NCBI RefSeq assembly: GCF_900167025.1
Contig: NZ_FUXC01000012.1
Location: forward strand, 37,062-101,061
DNA from: Treponema berlinense
GTDB lineage: Bacteria > Spirochaetota > Spirochaetia > Treponematales > Treponemataceae
Length of the DNA: 64,000 nt
Direction: 5' to 3'
Shown: positions 1-8,273 of the stretch, piece by piece
Position numbering within the stretch: position 1 is the first letter of the stretch
Layout: each line of letters opens with the position of its first letter
Notes under the pieces: generated by a model
What the model saw: only the letters and a program-made list of their open reading frames with translations
Told to the model about the DNA's origin: nothing
Database searches by the model: none
Program-made: the position numbers and the translations under genes

Positions 1-210
1 TCTGGAGATGCAGAAGTTGAAATTCCGTGTGAATTTGCAGGCGATGAAATTACAATTGCAATGAATTACAAATACATCGAAGAACCTTTGCGTGTAATGG
101 ATGTTGAAAGAATAAAATTTGAATTCTCAGGCGAAATGAAAGCTGTAACAATGCTTCCAGAACCTGCAGAAGATTATTTCCACATTATCATGCCGATGCA
201 GATGGCTTAA
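1..210 (+). CDS. dnaN: DNA polymerase III sliding clamp (beta subunit), C-terminal end only
   Basis: The window opens inside this gene, and 69 codons plus the stop are visible. The reading ends in HIIMPMQMA, the C-terminal MPM-type tail of bacterial beta clamps that closes the hydrophobic pocket region. The visible part contains the EEPLRVMDVERIKFEF segment typical of clamp domain III. The clamp encircles DNA and tethers the replicative polymerase. The stop lies 8 nt before the recF start, the usual dnaN-recF arrangement near a chromosomal origin. The upstream portion, and dnaA if present, lie outside the window. Confidence 0.93.
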   Translation, partial: SGDAEVEIPCEFAGDEITIAMNYKYIEEPLRVMDVERIKFEFSGEMKAVTMLPEPAEDYFHIIMPMQMA

Positions 211-218
211 AAAGGCAG

Positions 219-1319
219 ATGCCTGTACTTTCAGTTTCTTTTGTAAATTACAGAAATCTTCAGAACTCAACGATAAATCTTCTCTCAAAGGAGATTTATT
301 TTGTTGGGGAAAATGGACAGGGAAAAAGTAATTTACTCGAATCAATTTATTACTCAGCTTACGGAAATTCTTTTAGAACTCGGGCCGATGCAGAAGTTGC
401 AACAAAAGGTTTTTCCAATTTTTCGATAAAAACTCTGTATCGTCTTGAAAATGGTTCAACAGAAAATATTTCGATTTTTTTTGAAAATGGAAAAAAGAAA
501 ATCGACAAAAACGGAAAATGGATAAAAGACCGCAAAGAATTGATAAATACAATGCCCTGTGTCTTATTTTGTCATGATGATTTGGAATTTGCAGTCGGTG
601 AACCTGAACGCCGCCGTTTTTTTGTTGATCAGTGTCTTTCGATGTATGATGTTCTCTACATTGACACAAGCCGGAATTACAAAAAAATTCTAAAAAGCCG
701 CAATCTTTCGTTAAAAGAAAAAAATTACGAAATGCTGGAAATTTTTGACGCTCAGCTTGTTCAAAATGGAATTGAAATTGAAAAAAAACGCCGGGATACA
801 ATTTTTCAGTTTAACCAGTTTTTTGGAAAACTTTACGAAAAAATTACAGGAATAGACGGAGTTGCCATAAAATACGAACCAAGTTGGAAATCTGACGATA
901 GTTTGAATATTATTCCTTCGGCGCAAAAGGCATTTGAAATTTTGCAGTCAAAAAGAGAAATTGACAAGGTTGTTATGACAACAATGAGCGGACCTCATCG
1001 TGATAAAATTAAGTTTTTTAGAAATGGAACTGATTTTACATCGACAGCTTCTACAGGACAAAGACGACTTTTGGCAATTCTTCTTAGAATCGGACAGGCA
1101 ATTTTTTATGCAAATGTAACTGAAAAAAAACCGATTTTGCTTATGGACGATGTTCTTTTGGAATTGGATCCTGATAAAAGACAGCTTGTAACTCAGCTTT
1201 TGCCAGAATACGATCAACTTTTTTGTACATTTTTGCCTGGAGAACCTTACGAAAGGTATATGAAAGAAGGAACGAAAATTTTTGAAATCAACGGAGGAAC
1301 TTGGAATGAACGACAGTAA
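219..1319 (+). CDS. recF: DNA replication and repair protein RecF
   Basis: RecF is an SMC-like ATPase that helps load RecA at single-strand gaps with RecO and RecR. The 366-residue protein has the expected family length. Visible motifs are the Walker A GENGQGKS at residues 30-37, the ABC-type signature STGQRRLLA near residue 275 and Walker B PILLMDDVLLELD near residue 307. It starts 8 nt after dnaN without a strong Shine-Dalgarno sequence, so translation is probably coupled. The last 14 nt overlap the next gene. Confidence 0.95.
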   Translation: MPVLSVSFVNYRNLQNSTINLLSKEIYFVGENGQGKSNLLESIYYSAYGNSFRTRADAEVATKGFSNFSIKTLYRLENGSTENISIFFENGKKKIDKNGKWIKDRKELINTMPCVLFCHDDLEFAVGEPERRRFFVDQCLSMYDVLYIDTSRNYKKILKSRNLSLKEKNYEMLEIFDAQLVQNGIEIEKKRRDTIFQFNQFFGKLYEKITGIDGVAIKYEPSWKSDDSLNIIPSAQKAFEILQSKREIDKVVMTTMSGPHRDKIKFFRNGTDFTSTASTGQRRLLAILLRIGQAIFYANVTEKKPILLMDDVLLELDPDKRQLVTQLLPEYDQLFCTFLPGEPYERYMKEGTKIFEINGGTWNERQ

Positions 1320-1848
1320 TTTTATAAAAGCTTCCGATATGGTTTTAAGAATTATGAAAAATATCGATCCGGAACAAGTTCGCCAGGGAAATAAAATTTC
1401 AAGTTTGTGGACACAGATTGTTGAATCAATAAGGTCGAACAGCATAAACGGAGAAAATATTGGCAAAAATATGGCGAGCCATTCGCGTGTAATCGATTTA
1501 AAAAACGGAATTTTGCTTGTCGAAGCGGATCATCCTGGCTGGATTCAAATGCTTGGAAATTATAAAAAATATATTTTAAAAGGTTTCCAGATGAAGATTC
1601 CAGAACTTAAAATTGAAACCCTCGCCTTTCGTCTTGCCGGAACAAATGCAGAAATTTCAAAAATTCATCGGGAAATTGATGAAGAAAAACAGCGGAATGC
1701 CGAAGAATTTAGAATAAACAAAGAACAAAAAGAACTTGAAAAAAAAGGATTTGTTTATAAAAATTCTGGTCAGAAAAAAGAATTACCGTCGGAAATTCAA
1801 AAAATGTTCGATGATATAAAAAACGATATGTTGACTAATAGCAATTAA
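1306..1848 (+). CDS. DUF721 / DciA-like protein
   Basis: This 180-residue protein belongs to the DUF721 family, whose best-studied member DciA loads or activates the replicative helicase in many bacteria. The recognisable domain covers about residues 20-110: a LWTQIVES segment, a basic turn, and the beta-strand stretch NGILLVEADHPGWIQML. The C-terminal third is charged and probably helical. The start at 1306 has a clear GGAGG at 1293-1297. An upstream TTG at 1282 would add eight residues but would swallow that site. The gene overlaps the end of recF, so the two are translationally coupled. The loader role is inferred from family and position. Confidence 0.85.
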   Translation: MNDSNFIKASDMVLRIMKNIDPEQVRQGNKISSLWTQIVESIRSNSINGENIGKNMASHSRVIDLKNGILLVEADHPGWIQMLGNYKKYILKGFQMKIPELKIETLAFRLAGTNAEISKIHREIDEEKQRNAEEFRINKEQKELEKKGFVYKNSGQKKELPSEIQKMFDDIKNDMLTNSN

Positions 1849-1860
1849 ATTTGTTATATT
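1831..1860 (+). promoter_or_regulatory. Candidate promoter for rpmH-rnpA
   Basis: TTGACT (1831-1836), an 18-nt spacer and TATATT (1855-1860) lie at the end of the DUF721 gene and just before the 86-bp gap leading to rpmH. It is a sequence match only. Confidence 0.5.
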
Positions 1861-1934
1861 CTATCGCACTATACTTTTTTGTTTAAAATTTGGATTCTGT
1901 CTAACAGTGTCCGTAAAATAAGGAGAATGTTCCC

Positions 1935-2090
1935 ATGTTAAGAACATATCAACCAAGTAAAGTTAAAAGAAATAGAAAATTCGGATTCCGTGCTCGCATG
2001 GCAACTCGTGGTGGACGCGCAGTTCTTGCTCGTCGTCGTGCAAAGGGTCGTTCAAAGCTTTCTGTAGCTGACGAAAAGAATAAATACTAA
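1935..2090 (+). CDS. rpmH: 50S ribosomal protein L34
   Basis: The 51-residue product begins [19 protein letters not shown] and continues with the [19 protein letters not shown] core that defines bacterial L34. It is a small basic protein of the large ribosomal subunit. The start is fixed by an AGGAG at 1921-1925. It is followed after 11 nt by rnpA, the near-universal rpmH-rnpA pairing. Here it runs in the same direction as dnaN-recF; in many bacteria rpmH is divergent from dnaA. Confidence 0.97.
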   Translation: MLRTYQPSKVKRNRKFGFRARMATRGGRAVLARRRAKGRSKLSVADEKNKY

Positions 2091-2101
2091 TTCTTTTAAA
2101 A

Positions 2102-2467
2102 ATGAAAACAGTCTTGTCAGAGTCTAGGCGTTTTACTTTTGATGAAAGAATAAAGCGTGCTTCAGAATTCAAGAATCTGTTTAAAAACGGGAAAAGAGTG
2201 AGCGTTGTTGGGGCAAAATTGTTTTACCTTCCCAACAACTTGAAATTCAATAGAATTGGATTTCCTCTTCCCCGTGGTTTTGGTAATGCTGTTGAACGTA
2301 ACCGTGCAAAGCGGTTTAGCCGAGAAATCTTTAGAAATCTAAAATCATACCTGAACACTGGCTATGATATGCTTTTTTTAGTGTATCCTCCTGCCGAAAA
2401 AGATTCGTTCCACTCGCGGTGTGATCAATTTCAAACATTATGTAAAAAAGCTGGACTTTTAAAATAA
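2102..2467 (+). CDS. rnpA: Ribonuclease P protein component
   Basis: This is the protein cofactor of RNase P, which matures the 5' ends of tRNAs. The 121-residue product is basic and has the family signature [17 protein letters not shown] around residues 63-79, the RNR helix that contacts the RNA subunit. The N-terminal [20 protein letters not shown] matches the usual opening of the family. Its stop shares one nucleotide with the next start (TAATG at 2465-2469), giving tight coupling to yidD. Confidence 0.95.
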   Translation: MKTVLSESRRFTFDERIKRASEFKNLFKNGKRVSVVGAKLFYLPNNLKFNRIGFPLPRGFGNAVERNRAKRFSREIFRNLKSYLNTGYDMLFLVYPPAEKDSFHSRCDQFQTLCKKAGLLK

Positions 2468-2688
2468 TGCGAAATTTCGTTGTAAAATTTTTGTCTTTTT
2501 TTATAAAAGTTTACAGGCTTTGTATTTCGCCACTATTTCCGAAATGCTGTAGATTTTATCCAAGTTGCTCAGAATATGCACTTTTGGCGTTAAAAAAACA
2601 TGGTGCTTTTAAGGGTTGTTGTCTTACTGCGAAAAGGATTTTAAAATGCAATCCTTTATTTAAGGGCGGTTACGATCCAGTTCCATAA
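2467..2688 (+). CDS. yidD: Membrane protein insertion efficiency factor YidD
   Basis: This 73-residue protein belongs to the YidD (DUF37, formerly hemolysin-like) family, which assists YidC-dependent membrane insertion. The conserved core is present: [20 protein letters not shown] followed by KKHGAFKG and the terminal GGYDPVP. The N-terminal 20 residues form a hydrophobic or amphipathic segment. It starts within the rnpA stop and sits 38 bp before yidC, the classical rnpA-yidD-yidC order. Confidence 0.95.
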   Translation: MRNFVVKFLSFFIKVYRLCISPLFPKCCRFYPSCSEYALLALKKHGAFKGCCLTAKRILKCNPLFKGGYDPVP

Positions 2689-2726
2689 CTGAAAAAAACT
2701 AAAAAATAAAATTTCCGGAGAAAACA

Positions 2727-4457
2727 ATGGAAAAAAATACTGCGTGGGCAATTGGCCTTTCGTCTGTTGTTTTGATTGGATTTTTCTTTTTGCAGACTTA
2801 TTTTATGCCAAAGCCGCAGCCTGTAACTCAGAAAAATGAAACTACTGCTGTTGAAGCTGCCGCTGAAAATTCAGAAAGTATTGAAAAAAATATTCCTGAA
2901 AAAATTGGCATTGTAAATTCACAGAATTCGGATTCTCTTGCAGAAGAAAATTTCACACTCGAAACAAATAAAGTAAAAGTTACTTTTACAAATCGTGGTG
3001 GCGATATTATCAGTTATGAATTAAAAGACCACATCGATTCAGATACAAACGGTTTTATTCAGATGGCAGATAATATTACCGATTCTAACCGGGCATTTGC
3101 AATTTCTATCGGTGGCGCTGAAAATTCAATCGTAAACGATATTTTTGTTTCTAAAAAAATTGATGACAATAAAATCGGATTTTTCAAAAATTATGTTGTA
3201 AATAATCCGGACGGTTCTAAAGGCGAATTTACTCTCGTAAAAACATACACCTTTAATCCAAACGATTATGTTTTTAAGCTTGATGTTACAGTTGCTCCTG
3301 GAGAAAATTTTCAAGGCTTGGATTTAAACGGTTCAAGTTATTCGTTGAGAACTTCTCCTCAGATGGGACCTTTTTATAATCCAAAAGTTAATCGCTACGA
3401 AAATCGTCAGTTTATTTCATACAACGGCAAAAATAAAAAAAGAATTATTCTTGGCACAAACCAGACAAAATCTTACGAAAAAGAATGGAACTGGGTTTCT
3501 ATGGCAGGAAAATATTTTGAAGTTTTGCTCTGCCCTTCTGACAGTTCTTCGATGAACAGTAAAGTTACCTATTCTTCAAAAACTGAACTAAAAGATAAAA
3601 CAGACGCTCAGGCGATTGTTTCCCGCAAATCTGTAGATGCAAATGGTTCTAACGATACATATTACGTTTATGTTGGACCTCGCAACGAAAAAGATTTGAG
3701 AATTTACAACGTACCGGAAAACAACGTTTGGAAACTTGATGGAGTTCGTTTTGACAACAGTATTCAGACAAGCGGATTTTTAAGCTGGCTTGAAATTGTT
3801 CTTAAATTCTTGCTGGAAATGATAAATAAACTTGTTCATAACTGGGGCGTTTCTATCATAATCGTCACAGCAATTTTGAAGTTTGCAATGTTCCCTATTA
3901 CAGCTAAAACTGCAAAAAGTACGGTAAAAATGCAGGCTTTGCAGCCAAAAATGCAGGCTTTGCAGGAAAAGTACAGGGATAATCCGCAAAAACTCAACGA
4001 GCAGACAATGAAGCTTTATAAAGAAATTGGTTATAATCCGCTTTCTGGATGTTTGCCAATGCTTTTCCAGTTTGTAATTTTGTTTGCAATGTACAATTTG
4101 TTTAACAATTATTTTGAATTCCGTGGAGCAAGTTTTATTCCTGGATGGATTAGCGACTTGAGCGCTGGTGACCATGTGGCAACATTGAAATTCAATCTGC
4201 CTTTCCTTGGAAATCAAATCAGAATTTTGCCGGTAATTTATGTAATCAGCCAGCTTTTGTTTGGAAAAATTACACAAAACGGTGGAACTACTGCTGGTCA
4301 GAGTGCTATGCAGATGAAGATGATGATGTACGGTATGCCGATTTTGTTCTTCTTCCTGTTCTACAATGCTCCGTCTGGACTTTTGCTTTACTGGACAGTC
4401 AGCAACTTGATTCAGCTTGGACAGCAGTTGTACATCAACGCAAAAATAAAAAAATAA
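2727..4457 (+). CDS. yidC: Membrane protein insertase YidC
   Basis: YidC inserts and folds inner-membrane proteins, alone or with SecYEG. The 576-residue protein has the long form: an N-terminal membrane anchor (about residues 6-26), a large periplasmic beta-sandwich domain (about 75-340), and a C-terminal insertase core beginning near WGVSIIIVTAILKFAMFPI with several further membrane segments. The cytoplasmic loop TAKTAKSTVKMQALQPKMQ and the MLFQFVILFAMYNLF segment are family hallmarks. The start has a GGAG about 10 nt upstream. A terminator-like hairpin follows, so downstream khpB may be partly uncoupled. Confidence 0.97.
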   Translation: MEKNTAWAIGLSSVVLIGFFFLQTYFMPKPQPVTQKNETTAVEAAAENSESIEKNIPEKIGIVNSQNSDSLAEENFTLETNKVKVTFTNRGGDIISYELKDHIDSDTNGFIQMADNITDSNRAFAISIGGAENSIVNDIFVSKKIDDNKIGFFKNYVVNNPDGSKGEFTLVKTYTFNPNDYVFKLDVTVAPGENFQGLDLNGSSYSLRTSPQMGPFYNPKVNRYENRQFISYNGKNKKRIILGTNQTKSYEKEWNWVSMAGKYFEVLLCPSDSSSMNSKVTYSSKTELKDKTDAQAIVSRKSVDANGSNDTYYVYVGPRNEKDLRIYNVPENNVWKLDGVRFDNSIQTSGFLSWLEIVLKFLLEMINKLVHNWGVSIIIVTAILKFAMFPITAKTAKSTVKMQALQPKMQALQEKYRDNPQKLNEQTMKLYKEIGYNPLSGCLPMLFQFVILFAMYNLFNNYFEFRGASFIPGWISDLSAGDHVATLKFNLPFLGNQIRILPVIYVISQLLFGKITQNGGTTAGQSAMQMKMMMYGMPILFFFLFYNAPSGLLLYWTVSNLIQLGQQLYINAKIKK

Positions 4458-4464
4458 ATTTAAA

Positions 4465-4497
4465 AAACGTCTCTAAATTTTTTGGAGATGTTTTTTT
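4465..4497 (+). terminator. Intrinsic terminator or attenuator after yidC
   Basis: A 13-bp stem with two G-U pairs (arms 4465-4477 and 4481-4493) has a very short loop and runs into a T tract. It lies between yidC and khpB, which are usually co-transcribed. Confidence 0.7.
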
Positions 4498-4556
4498 ATT
4501 GGATGTGGAAGTTATTCAAAAAATTTTGCACATTCAATACGCACATGGAGAAATAA

Positions 4557-5264
4557 ATGAATTACGAATTTGAAGGAAAAAACGAAAAAGAAGCTATTGA
4601 AAAAGCTGCTGCCGAACTTGGTCTTGAACGTGATGAATTTGATGTAGAAATTATTGAAACACAGAAAAAATCACTTTTTAAGGCAGGCTATGTAAAAATT
4701 CGCATTACACCTGTAAAAGAAACAAATGTAAATTCTGACAGCGGACGTTCTTATGACCCTGAAAATGTTGCAAAAAGAACTGTTACAAATCCGCTTGCGC
4801 AGGATGATTTTGAGCAGAAACTTATTGATTTTATAAACGAAATAATTTCTAAAATGGGATATGAAGCCGCAGTTCAAATTTCTTTCCGCGAAGACAAAAA
4901 AATTGGAATTAAACTTACTTCTGAAGCTTCTTCAATTTTGATTGGTCGCCGTGGTAAAAATCTTGATGCCCTTCAGTTGCTTGCAAACGTTTATGCAGGA
5001 CATCTTGGACGTGAAGATGTACGTGTAATTCTCGATACAGAAAATTATCGCGTTCGTCGTGAAGAAAACCTCGTTCATCTTGCTTACAACACAGCAGACA
5101 AAGTTCGCTCAACACACAAATCAATTTTGCTTGAACCAATGAATCCTTTTGAACGCCGTTTGATTCACACTACTCTCAATGATGTTCCAGAAGTTGAAAC
5201 AATCAGCGAAGGCGAAGGACTTTACAAGCAGGTTCGTGTAATTTTTAAGGGACAAACTTTTTAA
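4557..5264 (+). CDS. khpB: RNA-binding protein KhpB (Jag)
   Basis: KhpB/Jag is an RNA-binding regulator linked to cell elongation and division in other bacteria. The 235-residue protein has three parts. A Jag_N domain comes first (about residues 1-52, with FEGKNEKEAIEKAAAELG). A KH domain follows, with its GxxG loop as GRRG near residue 132. An R3H domain lies at about 165-230, with the basic helix YRVRREENL and MNPFERRLIH. A GGAG at 4547-4550 supports the start. It overlaps the next gene by one nucleotide (TAATG). Confidence 0.93.
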   Translation: MNYEFEGKNEKEAIEKAAAELGLERDEFDVEIIETQKKSLFKAGYVKIRITPVKETNVNSDSGRSYDPENVAKRTVTNPLAQDDFEQKLIDFINEIISKMGYEAAVQISFREDKKIGIKLTSEASSILIGRRGKNLDALQLLANVYAGHLGREDVRVILDTENYRVRREENLVHLAYNTADKVRSTHKSILLEPMNPFERRLIHTTLNDVPEVETISEGEGLYKQVRVIFKGQTF

Positions 5265-6067
5265 TGAATTTGATGAATAGACGGAATTTTTTGTTTACAG
5301 GTTTATTTTTTCTTTTTTTTGGGCAAATTTTTTGTCAGGAACAGAATAATTTCTTAAAAGATGAAATTTATGCAGAATTAAAAGAAAAAGGCTCTATAAA
5401 ACATTTAATTCAGTCTAAAGATGGTTTTGAACTTTCTCTTACTCCGGATACAGAATTTTGTAAACGCGCGGCAAATGCGTGGAATCTTTCTGAAAATCCA
5501 AATTTAGTTTCTGAAAACTTGTTTTTAATAAGCAAGGAAGAATTAAAAGAAAAAAGTTCAAATCCTGAAAATGCAGAAGTTTCGATGGGCAAGGTTTCTA
5601 AAATTGTGCGTTCGATTTCCAAAATGAAAGGAATGCAATATTTTTCAAACGGAGCTCAGCGTTGGGAAACACTTTATCATCAGGCTTATGTTTGCAAATC
5701 TGTAAAAGAAAAAAACGAGCCTTTGCCAGATGTGCTTGAAGGTTCTGCTGACGGCTTGAAAATTTTTGCGTTTTTGGAAGACAATTCGTTTGGAAAAAGT
5801 GTTTATTCTCTCGAATATGCGCAAACCGAGCAAGAAATTGGATTTTTTCTGACAAATGCAGAAAGCTGGACTTATGCTTTTGTAAAAGCCCTTAATCCTG
5901 AAAATGTAAAAATAAATATGGTTGTAATTGACAATGGAGATTCGTTCATCGTTTACATGGTTCTTTTTGCTAAGCACAAAAAAGTTCCTCTTTTGGGAGA
6001 AAGAATTCAAAAATCACTTGCAAATAGAATCGATGCAATTTTCAACTGGTTTACATTGCAATTTTAA
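5264..6067 (+). CDS. Secreted protein of unknown function
   Basis: The 267-residue product opens with two arginines and a strongly hydrophobic stretch ending near residue 25 (FFGQIFCQ), an export signal. There is a cysteine close to the cleavage region but no convincing lipobox. I recognise no catalytic domain. The mature part is mixed alpha/beta with no repeats. Its start overlaps the khpB stop by one nucleotide, so it is translated as part of that operon, and it ends 13 nt before the isomerase lipoprotein gene. It may be a spirochaete-specific periplasmic protein. Confidence 0.7.
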   Translation: MNLMNRRNFLFTGLFFLFFGQIFCQEQNNFLKDEIYAELKEKGSIKHLIQSKDGFELSLTPDTEFCKRAANAWNLSENPNLVSENLFLISKEELKEKSSNPENAEVSMGKVSKIVRSISKMKGMQYFSNGAQRWETLYHQAYVCKSVKEKNEPLPDVLEGSADGLKIFAFLEDNSFGKSVYSLEYAQTEQEIGFFLTNAESWTYAFVKALNPENVKINMVVIDNGDSFIVYMVLFAKHKKVPLLGERIQKSLANRIDAIFNWFTLQF

Positions 6068-6080
6068 TTGGGAGAAATAT

Positions 6081-7115
6081 ATGAAAACTAGATTTTTTGC
6101 GGCAATATTTTGCTTTCTAACAATCGGTTTTGGAGGATGTAAAACAATGGATAAAGAATTAAAAGCTATTGAAGGAAAAGACGGTGTTTTTGCAATAATG
6201 GAAACTTCAAAAGGTTCAATTGTTCTTGAACTTTTTTATGAAAAAACACCTTTGACAGTAACAAACTTTGTCGGTCTTTCTGAAGGAACCTTGGACGTTT
6301 GCAAAGGAAAACATTTTTACGACGGATTGAAATTTCACCGTGTAATTGCAGATTTTATGATCCAGGGCGGAGATCCGGAAGGAACAGGAAGAGGCGGCCC
6401 AGGTTATCGTTTTGCAGATGAATGTTTTGACGATTTGACTTTTGACAAGCCTGGTTATCTTGCAATGGCAAACGCCGGTCCGGGAACAAACGGTTCTCAG
6501 TTTTTTATTACACATGTTCCGACAACTTGGTTGAACGGAAAACATACAATTTTTGGACAAGTTGTAAATGCTGACAGTCAGAAAGTTGTAAATGATGTAA
6601 AACAGGATGATAAGATTGAAAAAATAACTATCGTTCGTCAGGGAGAAAAAGCAAAGAGTTTTACTGCTACTCAGGCAGATTTTGACAGACTTGAAGGCGA
6701 AGTAAAAGCAAAGGCTGCAGAAGCAAAAAAAGCTGCAAATGCAAAGAAAATTGCAGAAGTTGAAAAGAATTTCCCTGGTTTTGCAGTTGATGCAAACGGA
6801 ATTTATTGGAAAACAACAAAAGCCGGAAACGGTGTAAAGATTGGCGGACGCAAAAACGTTGCCTGCGAATACAAAGGATATTTGGTTGATGGCCGTGTGT
6901 TTGATCAGTCGGCTGGACGCGGTCCATTGGAATTTGTTACAGCAAGTGGCCAGATGATTCCGGGATTTGATATTATGGTTCAGGATATGTCACTTGGCGA
7001 AAAAAGAACTGTTGTAATTCCTTCAGATTTTGCTTATGGCGATCAAGGTTATCCTGGAGTAATTCCTGGCGGTGCTTATATTGCATTTGACATTGAAGTT
7101 GTAAAAGCAAGGTAA
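6081..7115 (+). CDS. Dual-family immunophilin lipoprotein: cyclophilin plus FKBP prolyl isomerase
   Basis: The protein has 344 residues. A lipoprotein signal ends at Cys20 (GFGGC). A cyclophilin-type isomerase domain spans about 30-200, with [29 protein letters not shown] and the [10 protein letters not shown] segment. A Lys/Ala-rich helical linker covers about 210-240. An FKBP-type domain lies at about 250-344 ([28 protein letters not shown]). Both domains catalyse peptidyl-prolyl isomerisation, here presumably on exported proteins at the cell envelope. The start at 6081 has GGGAG at 6070-6074; a longer reading from 5928 lacks a signal and overlaps the previous gene. A strong terminator follows. 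Cyclophilin-FKBP fusions are known from treponemes and some other organisms. Confidence 0.92.
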   Translation: MKTRFFAAIFCFLTIGFGGCKTMDKELKAIEGKDGVFAIMETSKGSIVLELFYEKTPLTVTNFVGLSEGTLDVCKGKHFYDGLKFHRVIADFMIQGGDPEGTGRGGPGYRFADECFDDLTFDKPGYLAMANAGPGTNGSQFFITHVPTTWLNGKHTIFGQVVNADSQKVVNDVKQDDKIEKITIVRQGEKAKSFTATQADFDRLEGEVKAKAAEAKKAANAKKIAEVEKNFPGFAVDANGIYWKTTKAGNGVKIGGRKNVACEYKGYLVDGRVFDQSAGRGPLEFVTASGQMIPGFDIMVQDMSLGEKRTVVIPSDFAYGDQGYPGVIPGGAYIAFDIEVVKAR

Positions 7116-7151
7116 CTAACAAGCATTAGTTAAACTAACAACAGGTAGTCT

Positions 7152-7192
7152 AAAAGTCCGTTTGATTCTTTTGAATTGAACGGACTTTTTTT
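7152..7192 (+). terminator. Strong intrinsic terminator
   Basis: A 17-bp stem (7152-7168 with 7173-7189, two G-U pairs) closes a TTTT loop and continues into a T tract. It ends the khpB-isomerase operon. Confidence 0.9.
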
Positions 7193-7231
7193 GCAAAATT
7201 TGCAATTTTTAAGTGAATTTTGTGGAAAAAT

Positions 7232-7379
7232 AAGTTCTACGCCGGATGCGTAAGGCGTAAGTTTTTGGCGTCTATAAGCCGCCAAAAATGCAGCAAAGGC
7301 GGAACCTGAAGCAGCCGGTTTTTGAGAAAAAAGAACACCGACGGTCGATTTTTATTTTTAAGGGAAATGCCGTCCAAAA
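7232..7379 (+). repeat. Family A structured intergenic repeat, copy A1
   Basis: This GC-rich element has a hairpin (7262-7270 with 7280-7288), then AATGCAGC, GGCGGAACC, GCAGCCGG and TTTTTGAG. An 18-nt tail at 7362-7379 is identical, inverted, to 9814-9831 in copy A2. The tail contains the presumed start codon of the next gene. Confidence 0.75.
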
Positions 7380-8164
7380 AAATTGACTATAAAACAAAAC
7401 TTGAGTATTTTAGAAAAATGAGTGTATTTTTAATTGTTGAGTTTTTATTTTTTGCTGGAAGTCTTATTGGCTGGGGAATTGAAGTTGTCTGGCGACGTTT
7501 TTTTAGCAGCAACAATCCTGAAAAAAAATGGATTAATCCGGGATTTTTGATTGGGCCTTATTTGCCGCTTTACGGTTTTTCGCTTACGATTTTGTTTTTG
7601 CTGAGTTTTATTGATGTAAGTTTTGTGGAAAACGCATTTGCGAGAAAAATTGTGCTTTTTGTGCTTATGGCGTTTTGCATTACGCTTTTTGAGTATATTG
7701 CCGGCTTGATTTTTATAAAAGGAATGAAAATTAAACTTTGGGATTATTCAAATTGCAGGGGAAATATTCAGGGAATAATTTGCCCTCTCTATACTGTTTT
7801 TTGGTGGATTTTAAGCGCGGTTTACTATTTTTTTATTCATCCGAGAATTTTGTCGTGGCTTGCCTGGTTTACAAATCATCTGACTTTTTGCATGGTGATT
7901 GGTTTTTTTTACGGTGTTTTTACGGTTGATGTTGTTTATTCGTTAAATCTTATGGCAAAAATCAGAAAATTTGCAAAGGAAAGCAAATTTATAGTCCGGC
8001 TTGAAAATTTGCAGCAGCAGATTAGAAAAGCGAGCGAAGAAAATAAAGAAAAAATACACTTCTGGCTGTCTACAAAATCAGAATCGCTGGAATTAAAAGA
8101 CGCTGTTGAAAAACTTAAAGAAAAGTTTGAATTTGAAAAAAAGAAGTTTGAAAAGCAAAAATAG
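7367..8164 (+). CDS. CmpB-type integral membrane protein (putative ABC-transporter type IV family)
   Basis: The family (PF06541) is annotated as a putative ABC-transporter type IV, but its function is unproven. The protein is about 265 residues. Its N-terminal part has roughly five hydrophobic segments between residues 18 and 205. Family-like signatures are GWGIEVVWRR, NPGFLIGPYLPLYG and KLWDYSNCRGNIQG. The C-terminal 60 residues are a charged, probably coiled-coil tail rich in Lys and Glu. The start is uncertain. ATG 7367 has AGGG only a few nucleotides upstream and lies inside repeat copy A1. TTG 7322 and ATG 7418 are alternatives. Confidence 0.75.
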   Translation: MPSKKIDYKTKLEYFRKMSVFLIVEFLFFAGSLIGWGIEVVWRRFFSSNNPEKKWINPGFLIGPYLPLYGFSLTILFLLSFIDVSFVENAFARKIVLFVLMAFCITLFEYIAGLIFIKGMKIKLWDYSNCRGNIQGIICPLYTVFWWILSAVYYFFIHPRILSWLAWFTNHLTFCMVIGFFYGVFTVDVVYSLNLMAKIRKFAKESKFIVRLENLQQQIRKASEENKEKIHFWLSTKSESLELKDAVEKLKEKFEFEKKKFEKQK

Positions 8165-8169
8165 ATTAA

Positions 8170-8215
8170 AAAAGCCTTTGCACTTGGTTTTTAAGAACTT
8201 TGTGCAAAGGCTTTT
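8170..8215. terminator. Bidirectional terminator
   Basis: A 14-bp perfect stem (8170-8183 with 8202-8215) is flanked by A and T tracts. It can serve both the CmpB-like gene and the convergent uxaC. Confidence 0.85.
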
Positions 8216-8231
8216 ATTTTAGCAGTTATTT

Positions 8232-8247
8232 ACTAACGAACGTTAGT
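8232..8247. repeat. 16-bp palindrome
   Basis: ACTAACG-AA-CGTTAGT is a perfect inverted repeat near the uxaC 3' end. A weaker relative (AACTAA...TTAGTT, 7114-7131) follows the isomerase gene. Function unknown. Confidence 0.4.
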
Positions 8248-8273
8248 TCATTCTACTAAAGACTTTAGAAATT

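Noticed and set aside
373..926. Minus-strand frames inside recF
   Set aside because: They are antisense shadows of a clearly coding gene and lack domains or translation signals.
1849..1934. Origin of replication with DnaA boxes
   Set aside because: No TTATCCACA-like boxes or AT-rich unwinding repeats are visible; the gap is explained by the rpmH promoter.
4500..4556. Riboswitch or small RNA gene between yidC and khpB
   Set aside because: The gap is only about 100 bp, and the terminator hairpin explains its structure.
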